This document shows, in pieces, positions 41,007 through 50,671 of a DNA stretch of 64,000 nucleotides. A program made the translations under genes and the position numbers. Each line of letters opens with the position of its first letter. Positions within the stretch are counted from its first letter, which is position 1. The stretch covers positions 5,932,501-5,996,500 of the forward strand of contig NC_092575.1 in the NCBI RefSeq assembly GCF_037975245.1. The letters are read 5' to 3'. The notes beneath the pieces were generated by a model that was not told the origin of the DNA, made no database searches, and was given only the letters and a program-made list of their open reading frames with translations. The DNA comes from Apostichopus japonicus. Lineage: Eukaryota > Echinodermata > Holothuroidea > Aspidochirotida > Stichopodidae.

Positions 41007-41533
41007 GTCACTGGCAATTTGCAGAAAGTGTGATATCCTAACGTGTGGTGCATTGCACAATTTTATTTTGCCGGTCATTGAAGGTCGGACGTCGACAGGG
41101 AAAGTTGTCATGTCGTCCATGAAGCGGTGCATTGTGGGTACTTGAATCAGAGAATGTGAAGTGCCGGGATGCTGAATTTTACTAAAACATATTCCGTGCT
41201 ATTGCCCAGGGGCAGCGACCTTTGACCTTTTCCTGACATTGGAAGATGCAATTTTTTTTGTTTGTTAACAAAGCACAACTCTCATCAATGTCGATTTATT
41301 TTATGGGAGAAGGAATTGTTGGTGTTGAATAGGGAGGGGGCTGGCTGTATAATATCACTATGGATATAGAGAGAATGTGATGTAAAATATATCTTAATTA
41401 GAATATTTCTTCTAGTCACATTTCTTACGTTGACATTCTAGTCTTCCCCTTTTCGTGATTTCCATTGTTTTAATTTGTGTCTTTTCACCACATCTCAGGC
41501 GATTCGGTATCAATTGCATAAACATGATTATTA

Positions 41534-41726
41534 CAGCCGGTTGGACAATTTTTCAATGATATTACCACTCTATACTGTCCTCTCATATCATGCTTCAAAA
41601 CACTCGTACTGACAGTATGAAACAGTTCCTGACCTTTATCCGACAGGAAAATAGCCTTAGGTTATTCATACTATCAGTACAAGTGCTTTGAAGAATTATT
41701 TAGAAAATTTAACCTAACTGGGTGGG
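41534..41726. mobile_element. Family A element, diverged copy (repeated at 44374-44566)
   Basis: It starts CAGCCGGTTGGACAATTTTT, ends AACTGGGTGG and shares ATATCATGCTTCAAA and ACAGTTCCT with the copy at 40801. GATTATTA and GATTACTA flank it, an 8-bp near-duplication. Confidence 0.7.
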
Positions 41727-42061
41727 ATTACTACCACAACTTATTAATATTACAAATATGTTTTGGTATGAGAAAGGAAGCCACTGAGTAAACTGTGTTA
41801 CCTTGCCTAAAGTCGATTCTCAGAGGGAGGGGGAAAACAGAATATACCTTATATTATATGGATGGAGAAGGGTGGGGCCGGGGAAGGGCAGAGGCATGGT
41901 TAACTTAGGTAGTAACGCTATTGGTTTGAATGGATGTGCAAAGATTTGTGGTAGCGTGGGGTTGGAATTCCATTGAGCATGTGCAGCTCTATAACGTCAA
42001 GCTGAAGTTAAACAGTGCCACTATACCTTCAGAAAGTGATCCGTAGGAATTAACTTGTTTA

Positions 42062-42356
42062 CAGGCGCGTAGCCAGGAATTTGCCTAGGGAGGGGCGAAA
42101 CTGTAGATTCGGCATTACAAACTATCTAAGCGTAGCGCCACCATGGTTGGCGCGAAGCGTACAAGAAAATTTTGGCTGAAAATGCCTCCTAGATCGCTGA
42201 AAATGGCACTTCCCAGGCCTTGTAAGTTGCATCTTAGCATTTTCTCTTTTGAAAATACTATCAGTATCATAAAAACATTAAAAAAAATTTTAAAAATATG
42301 CTCAAGGAGGGAGCAGCTGCCCCCTTTGCCCCCCCCCCCCCTTGGCTACCAGCCTG
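42062..42356. mobile_element. hAT-like non-autonomous element (repeated at 44902-45196)
   Basis: The left end CAGGCGCGTAGCCAGG and right end CTTGGCTACCAGCCTG are imperfect inverted repeats. CTTGTTTA at 42054-42061 and 42357-42364 is an 8-bp target duplication, as hAT transposons make. The interior has a 13-base C-run and no transposase. Confidence 0.8.
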
Positions 42357-43158
42357 CTTGTTTACTTGTTAAAAGTTTACTAAGCTGGTATGCTCAGAAC
42401 CAAATAGACAGCGTTATTCTGGTATAGGGCAATAAATCGTCCATAACTGTGAATAATGTTTTTGTTGAAAGGATATGTTCCAAAAAGTGAGAAAAAATGT
42501 CTCCTCTTTAGTTTTTGTCAGAATTGGGCAACGAAATTTAAACTTCTTTTTGTTTTTTCTAAAACTGACAGCTTTAAATGGTCAGTACTGATGTCAGACA
42601 AAAATGATAATTCAAACAAATTTCCTCAAAAACAGGAACAAAACTACATGACCCACCAAGACTACAGCCCCCCACCCCACGAACCATAATGGAAGGGCCA
42701 GAGGCACAGATGTGTGCAGGGCATGAGCAGTGGTGTAACCATGGGTAGGGGTTTGGATGGAGGTGGCCAGAGGGATGTGAGGATGGCAGCAGTCTAGCTC
42801 GGGTCCTGGGGTTATTGCATCTGACTCTCACTTAAGGGGGTTGGGTTGTTAGGAATTCCCCCTTGCATACAATTTGAGGTCAAATGTTGTATTCTGATGC
42901 CTTTTTTATACAATAAATTAGGTCTAGAAGGAAAGTTTTGCAAATAAATCCTTGAGAATGTTTGTGTGAGGTTAAAATGGGTGTGTTCAGTCTTTGGGTT
43001 GTGCCGTCGTGAGCTTTGGAGGAGTGATCAGTATTCCGAGAGTGAAAGTAAAAAGATTACACCTAATGAATGTAAAAAAAAGGTTTCACGTGATTGACCA
43101 TGCGGAGGAGTATGGAAATTTTGCGATAGCCCATAAGTGCCAAACAAAAAATATTTTT

Positions 43159-43198
43159 AATTCGTAATTACGAATTAATAATTCGTAATTACGAAATA
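43159..43198. repeat. Double palindrome (repeated at 45999-46038)
   Basis: TTCGTAATTACGAA occurs at 43161-43174 and 43182-43195, and the pair itself is nearly symmetric. A related array on the opposite strand is at 47262-47345. Confidence 0.85.
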
Positions 43199-43336
43199 GT
43201 AAAACTTCTTTTGGTAAGAGCAAAATTGCTTAATCAGTGATTAGCCTGCTATATTCGGTCGATGCACTGTGTTTATCGATCGAGAATCCTGATTTTCTTG
43301 GTTTGAAAATGTTGGCTGCCAAAAGCGTCCACTAAC

Positions 43337-46176
43337 GCGTATCTTACCTTCCTTCTATGTCTGTTTGGATATTATGTCTAGCACTACTTCTACAGCGGCG
43401 GTCTGATTGTTTCAGTAAATTAAATTCAAATTTTTTTTCTTCTTCTTCCCAGGGCATGATTGAAAAGCGCATGGGCAGGATTGTTAAAGAGGCAACGCAA
43501 GACCTCATGAACGCTTTTCATTGTGACGTCTTCCTCAAGATCCACGTTGCTTTTGAGTCTGGTTACAGATAACCGAGGTGACATCACAGTCCATCGAATG
43601 GCAGGAAGGAAATGAATATTTATCAGACTGTTAGTCACTGCAGCCAGTTGGGACAATTTCCTAATTCTAATACCTCTCTAAACTGTACTCCAATATCATG
43701 CTTCAAAGCACTGGCATTGAAAGAACAAACAGTTCCTAACCTTGATCTGATAGAAACATGATATTCATACTGTTCGTACTGACAATTCAAGTGCTCTGAA
43801 GCAGGACATGACACTACAGTATAGAAAAAATTGTCCCAACTGGGTGGTCACTGGCAATTTGCAGAAAGTGTGATATCCTAACGTGTGGTGCATTGCACAA
43901 TTTTATTTTGCCGGTCATTGAAGGTCGGACGTCGACAGGGAAAGTTGTCATGTCGTCCATGAAGCGGTGCATTGTGGGTACTTGAATCAGAGAATGTGAA
44001 GTGCCGGGATGCTGAATTTTACTAAAACATATTCCGTGCTATTGCCCAGGGGCAGCGACCTTTGACCTTTTCCTGACATTGGAAGATGCAATTTTTTTTG
44101 TTTGTTAACAAAGCACAACTCTCATCAATGTCGATTTATTTTATGGGAGAAGGAATTGTTGGTGTTGAATAGGGAGGGGGCTGGCTGTATAATATCACTA
44201 TGGATATAGAGAGAATGTGATGTAAAATATATCTTAATTAGAATATTTCTTCTAGTCACATTTCTTACGTTGACATTCTAGTCTTCCCCTTTTCGTGATT
44301 TCCATTGTTTTAATTTGTGTCTTTTCACCACATCTCAGGCGATTCGGTATCAATTGCATAAACATGATTATTACAGCCGGTTGGACAATTTTTCAATGAT
44401 ATTACCACTCTATACTGTCCTCTCATATCATGCTTCAAAACACTCGTACTGACAGTATGAAACAGTTCCTGACCTTTATCCGACAGGAAAATAGCCTTAG
44501 GTTATTCATACTATCAGTACAAGTGCTTTGAAGAATTATTTAGAAAATTTAACCTAACTGGGTGGGATTACTACCACAACTTATTAATATTACAAATATG
44601 TTTTGGTATGAGAAAGGAAGCCACTGAGTAAACTGTGTTACCTTGCCTAAAGTCGATTCTCAGAGGGAGGGGGAAAACAGAATATACCTTATATTATATG
44701 GATGGAGAAGGGTGGGGCCGGGGAAGGGCAGAGGCATGGTTAACTTAGGTAGTAACGCTATTGGTTTGAATGGATGTGCAAAGATTTGTGGTAGCGTGGG
44801 GTTGGAATTCCATTGAGCATGTGCAGCTCTATAACGTCAAGCTGAAGTTAAACAGTGCCACTATACCTTCAGAAAGTGATCCGTAGGAATTAACTTGTTT
44901 ACAGGCGCGTAGCCAGGAATTTGCCTAGGGAGGGGCGAAACTGTAGATTCGGCATTACAAACTATCTAAGCGTAGCGCCACCATGGTTGGCGCGAAGCGT
45001 ACAAGAAAATTTTGGCTGAAAATGCCTCCTAGATCGCTGAAAATGGCACTTCCCAGGCCTTGTAAGTTGCATCTTAGCATTTTCTCTTTTGAAAATACTA
45101 TCAGTATCATAAAAACATTAAAAAAATTTTTAAAAATATGCTCAAGGAGGGAGCAGCTGCCCCCTTTGCCCCCCCCCCCCCTTGGCTACCAGCCTGCTTG
45201 TTTACTTGTTAAAAGTTTACTAAGCTGGTATGCTCAGAACCAAATAGACAGCGTTATTCTGGTATAGGGCAATAAATCGTCCATAACTGTGAATAATGTT
45301 TTTGTTGAAAGGATATGTTCCAAAAAGTGAGAAAAAATGTCTCCTCTTTAGTTTTTGTCAGAATTGGGCAACGAAATTTAAACTTCTTTTTGTTTTTTCT
45401 AAAACTGACAGCTTTAAATGGTCAGTACTGATGTCAGACAAAAATGATAATTCAAACAAATTTCCTCAAAAACAGGAACAAAACTACATGACCCACCAAG
45501 ACTACAGCCCCCCACCCCACGAACCATAATGGAAGGGCCAGAGGCACAGATGTGTGCAGGGCATGAGCAGTGGTGTAACCATGGGTAGGGGTTTGGATGG
45601 AGGTGGCCAGAGGGATGTGAGGATGGCAGCAGTCTAGCTCGGGTCCTGGGGTTATTGCATCTGACTCTCACTTAAGGGGGTTGGGTTGTTAGGAATTTCC
45701 CCTTGCATACAATTTGAGGTCAAATGTTGTATTCTGATGCCTTTTTTATACAATAAATTAGGTCTAGAAGGAAAGTTTTGCAAATAAATCCTTGAGAATG
45801 TTTGTGTGAGGTTAAAATGGGTGTGTTCAGTCTTTGGGTTGTGCCGTCGTGAGCTTTGGAGGAGTGATCAGTATTCCGAGAGTGAAAGTAAAAAGATTAC
45901 ACCTAATGAATGTAAAAAAAAGGTTTCACGTGATTGACCATGCGGAGGAGTATGGAAATTTTGCGATAGCCCATAAGTGCCAAACAAAAAATATTTTTAA
46001 TTCGTAATTACGAATTAATAATTCGTAATTACGAAATAGTAAAACTTCTTTTGGTAAGAGCAAAATTGCTTAATCAGTGATTAGCCTGCTATATTCGGTC
46101 GATGCACTGTGTTTATCGATCGAGAATCCTGATTTTCTTGGTTTGAAAATGTTGGCTGCCAAAAGCGTCCACTAAC
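43337..46176 (+). repeat. Tandem duplication, unit 2 (2840 bp)
   Basis: Offset 2840 from unit 1. Two substitutions were noticed (A42287 to T45127 and C42858 to T45698) and no indels. It ends at CACTAAC before a C-run beginning 46177. Confidence 0.97.
43453..43572 (+). CDS. ERAL1: Duplicate ERAL1 last exon (copy 2)
   Basis: This is the second copy of the terminal exon, inside the downstream unit of the 2840-bp tandem duplication. No difference from copy 1 was seen in the exon, its acceptor or its stop. It could serve as an alternative last exon giving the same protein with a different 3' end, or be an untranscribed spare. It has no upstream exons of its own. Confidence 0.75.
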   Translation, partial: GMIEKRMGRIVKEATQDLMNAFHCDVFLKIHVAFESGYR

Positions 46177-46290
46177 CCCCCCCCCCCCCCACCCAAAAAT
46201 ATGAGTGAGAACTTCTTGCACCCTGACCATCTTGATATCCGAGTATTAGTATGTTCTTTACACATAGAGCGTCAATTGCATGTTCCTAGG

Positions 46291-46714
46291 CAGCCAGTTG
46301 GGACAATAGCACAGGTATTGACAGTACAACCAGTTCCTAACCTTGATCTGATAGAAAACATGATATTCATACTGCTCGTACTGAGTATACGAGTGCTCTG
46401 AAGCGGGACGCGTAATTTTTTTTCCCAGGACGAACGTGGGTTTCATGTTTTTCTGGAATTTACAAATTCGTTTGAAATCAGGGGTAGGGTTTAGAAAGTG
46501 GTTAAGGGATCCAGATACTAAGAAAATGAAGGATTGTCGTTCATAATCTGGGGTCAAAACTAGGAAAAAAGATTCACAACATGTTTTTTGAAAAAGCGTC
46601 ACATGTTTGGAATCCAGGGATTTGATTGGCCGATGCCCACGTTCGTCCTGGGAAAAAAAAATACGCAAGCGGGACATGACACTACAGTATAGAAACAGTT
46701 TTCCCAACTGGGTG
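46291..46714. mobile_element. Family A element interrupted by a younger insertion
   Basis: It starts CAGCCAGTTGGGACAAT and ends TTCCCAACTGGGTG; shared sequence includes CAGTTCCTAACCTTGATCTG with the copy at 40801. Removing the 257-bp element at 46410-46666 and one 9-bp duplication leaves about 158 bp of family A. Confidence 0.85.
46410..46666. mobile_element. 257-bp MITE with 31-bp inverted repeats and 9-bp target duplication
   Basis: The left 31 bases (46410-46440, GCGTAA, T-run, CCCAGGACGAACGTGGG) are nearly the exact reverse complement of 46636-46666. AAGCGGGAC at 46401-46409 and 46667-46675 is the target duplication. The 9-bp size fits Mutator-like elements. It has no coding capacity. 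Confidence 0.92.
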
Positions 46715-46766
46715 ACGTAGGTCCTACTTGCTGTTCGTCCCTTCGAGACTTAGCTAGCCGCTGAGT

Positions 46767-47139
46767 CAGTGGCGGAGCGTCCATACAGTCAAGGGGCGGA
46801 TCCCCCCCCCCCCCCGACGGACTCAAATTGACTGCTGGCGCCCGTTTCAGCTTTACCACTTTCTTCTTATTCGCGATTATTTACTTTTTTTATTGCGCTC
46901 TCATCTACCTATTGACATTTGTCACATTTTGTTGGCGATGACACCTTTTTATTCTTCGTTTATCTGAAAATTAGCAAGGCCAGGAAAGGGTCATTTCCGG
47001 CGATCAAGGAAGTATCTTTACTCAAAAAAAATCTGTACGCTCCGCAACAACATGTGGTGGCGCTCCGCTTAGATAGTGTCGAAAGCGCCTCTACAGACCA
47101 TTCTCGCCCCCTTGACCAATACCCCTAGCTCCGCCACTG
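46767..47139. mobile_element. 373-bp hAT-like MITE
   Basis: The left end CAGTGGCGGAGC and right end GCTCCGCCACTG are perfect inverted repeats for 12 bases, with further similarity (TCAAGGGG and CCCCTTGA). CGCTGAGT at 46759-46766 and 47140-47147 is an 8-bp target duplication, the hAT hallmark. Confidence 0.92.
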
Positions 47140-47261
47140 CGCTGAGTGTGTGAATATCGTTTCAAAATCGAGTACGGCAAAGTAGTTTAATAAGAGTCAG
47201 TGGAATGAGTTAGTAAGAGTATAATTTAAGCCGATATATTATCGCATTATCGATATACGAA

Positions 47262-47345
47262 TTATTAATTCGTAATGAAGAATTGTTATTTCGTAATAAC
47301 GAATTAATAATTACAAATTAAAAATATTTTGTGTTTGGCAGTTGG
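47262..47345 (-). repeat. Inverted relative of the 43159 palindrome repeat
   Basis: It contains AATTCGTAAT, CGTAATAACGAATTAATAAT and AAATATTTTGTGTTTGGCA; the reverse complement resembles 43120-43198, including TGCCAAACAAAAAATATTT. Confidence 0.65.
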
Positions 47346-48788
47346 CACTAATGGACTTTCGTAGAAGTTTATGGACCACGATTGTATTCCCGACGTAACA
47401 AGCCGTCAGATACGTAAGAAGATATTGCACACTTTCGGTAATAGTGATAGATAAACAAGTCTTTGGAGTGTCTGTCTGGAAAAAAATTCATGGCACAATA
47501 ATTTATAATTTGTTTTTGTTGCAGAGCGCCCTCTTTAACAGTCGCGCGTACGGGACCTGCGCATAAATCTTTGGGTGGAGTTGTTTATGGCCCCATTCCA
47601 TTGCAGAGAACTAATTAGCTAAAAACTATTCATGTTCATTCACTGAACACTGATCGGATTGCATATGGCTAAGTTCCTACGTGGTAAAACTTGCAGACAT
47701 TATTGGCTTCCAAGTATAACACTACCGTGGCGAGTTTGCTTTGCAGTTGGGCTCATTTTTGCCAGTAGTTACTGCCTATATCAGGGGACAAACTAAAACG
47801 AATGACCGAATGACAATTGACTTTGTACAGGTTTAATTATCATTTGCCTATATCAGCCTGTTAGCCTTCTAGCTGTTATGGTTGAGAGCAGTATCACCAT
47901 GTACTCCCCAACTGCGGCCCTACCAGATAAAATATTAATGACCCGTCAGGATCGAGTCCCTCTCATGTTGAAAATTTCCCCTCGACCAGCTTCTCATGCC
48001 GGTTCAGTTCAGTGTTTGTCATATACGTGGTAACCAGTGTCTAGTTTGCCCGACTCACGTACACAACTAACGTTTAGAATTGTCTTGGTTGCAAACATTA
48101 CTGAAGTAACTTCATATAGTTCCAAAGCTTCCAAATGGTTTGCATATTTCACTTGAAGTCAGGGTTTCCCGATCGATTTAGTACTCGCAGAAGACAAATG
48201 GGCAGTCCTCGGGTTCAATTAGTCCCTGAAAATTTGACCTTTCCTACGTTACGAGGGTCGATGATTTTGTAGTCACATGTCACGTGTGTATGGCACGGTG
48301 GCTCCAGACGCAAGCCTAGTTAATGGTTGCCCTATAATTCATAAATTGGCTGTATACAAAAATGATGTAGACACGAGTCCCCCACCCTCCCCCCATCAGC
48401 AACGCCACTTCTGTTTATGTAAGTCATTTATTTGTGATACTGTTGTCAGTAAAAACAAATTTCTACAAAGTGGCAGACGCACGAGACCGCTCCAGCTCAG
48501 ACAGAGCTTTGGCATAATCCACGATCGCTACGTTTCTTGGTCCATCCCTGCTCCCCCCCCCCCTCGACCCCCATCCCCAGCTAAGATTCAACGCTGAACC
48601 CTCGAAAAATATCTGCATCAGGTTGGCATTTGTTCCTAAGGTACTATACATATATATGGTGGCATAGGCTACTCCTATTACTAAATTATAGTCTATATCC
48701 ATCCGCCCGATTAAGTTTTCCTGTCTCAGGAAAAGTGCCAAAAAGCAGCATGAGAACATCTTTTTAGACCTGTTATCTATCAGGATAT

Positions 48789-48789
<1 letters not shown>

Positions 48790-48822
<33 letters not shown>
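48790..48822. repeat. Poly(T) tract
   Basis: 33 consecutive T. It could be the A-tail of a minus-strand retroposon, but no SINE body was recognised next to it. Confidence 0.95.
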
Positions 48823-48823
<1 letters not shown>

Positions 48824-49549
48824 TGGCTTGCATGTTAAAGAGCATGAATGGAAGTACATTTGTTGCAAAATTTGGGCCAATTTAGGCAATTTAAGACTAG
48901 GCCTCCCAGGAGCAGCGTACGAAAATTGTTTACTACTGGGTGAAGGGGTTTGTTTACAAGTGACGAAAACCTCAGGCTCTGATAGCCAAAAATCTGCACG
49001 GTCATTAAACGGAAAATTGATGGTGCTTAGAGGACAACTTGTCAGCTATCCAGTTAATGGGTAGCGTTTAGCTAGTGAGAACTGCTATCTAGACTTTGAG
49101 ACCACATTACCTTTGTGATTTAGTGTGTAAGCCAATTGGGCTATTAATAGGCGTATGCTGCCATATGTGTCCTCAATTTCACTTTCTTATTCATCATTGT
49201 CAGCAATACTGTATTATGTTCGACGAACTCTGAACTGTTGTTTCGGAGACAATTTTGTGACGTCATAAACAAGCTTCATGTCGCCATGGATAACCTCCGG
49301 GAAAATCCCTCAAAAACTGTTCCACCTGATACTGATTCCGACACTTGAAGACGATTCCCGACCTTTATTGTAGACAACTTGTTTAAAAAGCAACTCCAAC
49401 CCAATCTTTTGTACATCGAATCACTATTCAGTTATGTAGAGGAAACGTTAAAATCAATCAATTAATTCATACAGAGAACAACAGGCCTGCCGGTCATCTC
49501 AAAAAGTGATCATTGCTTTAGCATGCATCTTGCACGTGAACTCGGTAAG

Positions 49550-49791
49550 AACAGCTGATCAGGGAGTTTTCCACCCGGCAGACGGCGGCTGCACCGTTAC
49601 AGAATGGCCGCGCATGTTTGTACACACTGCTGGGGCATGTCAATAACTTACTGTATATGTTGAGCGCATAGCGAGCTGATGCAACAGAGGTTAACATTCG
49701 CCAGAAGTAAACGAGTCAACTTCGTTGTAGTCCGGCAAAGGAAAGCAGTGGATTCACTTCAAAATTAATTGAAGTTATAAATGTAAGTTTT
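49550..49791 (+). promoter_or_regulatory. Possible PSPH promoter and non-coding first exon
   Basis: A GC- and CpG-richer patch (CGGCAGACGGCGGCTG, GCCGCGCATG) is followed by a good donor AAAT|GTAAGT at 49791/49792. The first coding PSPH exon is preceded by acag at 53459-53462, a plausible acceptor. Weak evidence only. Confidence 0.3.
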
Positions 49792-50383
49792 AAATGAGTT
49801 CATTGCATATAAATAATAATAAGAATGCTACATTTCTTGATACTCCGCAACATTGTCTGTATGCCTGTGTGTTACTGTAACAACAGTAAGTTAAAGTTAC
49901 TCGCGCCTACTTAGGCATAACGTAAGCTTAGTTGCGTGCACTAAGACTACTACGAGGTTGCTAAGTTATGGATTGAGGTTCGATTAGGACTTGCGTTACC
50001 ATCTTGCTGTTTATTTACATGGTTCCTCATGAAGTGCATTGTACTTTGTAGACCCCAAGGCCTCTGTAACAGGGACAAGGGCCAATTCTAGTTAAATAAA
50101 AAATGCATTTGTTCAACCAAACCTGGTTTTCCTTGATTATAAACTGATGTATACACAAATATTGAAATAGTGGTTAGGCTATGCCTTATGGTTGGATTCC
50201 TATCCAAGTTCTCCGTTTGCTGTTAAGACAATATTTCAGCTAGCGGTAATATTCTAATTTAGTACCTTAATCATTAACAAAAACTTGTACTGCCTACCGT
50301 GATTTACGTCATAATTTATGTTATTTTAAATTTTTATTTGAGTTTAAACTGCATAGGCCTAGGTGGAGGCAGAAAAAAAGGCC

Positions 50384-50671
50384 ATGGCTATTCTTACGAC
50401 TAGCTGAGTCGTAACAATTATTTATAAACTACTCTTACGACATCAGCAAATTCATGCGAATTCAAAGTAAATAAAGCAACTGCGCAGGTAGTAGGGGTAA
50501 CCTTAACCCTAACTCTAGCCCTCAATCCAACCCTAATACTAACCCTAACCGGAAATTATTGTAACTCCTGGTCGTAAAAATAGAACTCCTAGTCTTAAAA
50601 ATAGCCACGTTATAGCAACTGCGCATGCGCAAAAGGGAATTATTGTTACGACTGGTCATAAGAATAGCCAC
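50384..50671. repeat. Inverted repeat with telomere-like core
   Basis: The left arm (50384-50421, TGGCTATTCTTACGACTAG, then GTCGTAACAATTAT) and right arm (50636-50670, ATTGTTACGACTGGTCATA, AGAATAGCCA) are imperfect reverse complements. Between them are several degenerate AACCCTAA units (50497-50550). GCAACTGCGCA occurs twice inside. Confidence 0.7.

Larger units (their letters stand above)
40497..43336 (+). repeat. Tandem duplication, unit 1 (2840 bp)
   Basis: The unit runs from GCGTATCTTACC to ...GTCCACTAAC and is followed at once by unit 2. It carries the ERAL1 last exon, its acceptor, the 3' flank, two copies of a 0.2-kb inverted-repeat element and a hAT-like element. No microhomology at the junction: bases flanking the breakpoints differ (G40496 versus C43336, and G43337 versus C46177). 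Confidence 0.97.

Noticed and set aside
42143-42427. 94-codon open frame (and its copy at 44983-45267)
   Set aside because: It lies across the hAT-like element and a C-run; its duplication reflects the 2840-bp block and not coding constraint.
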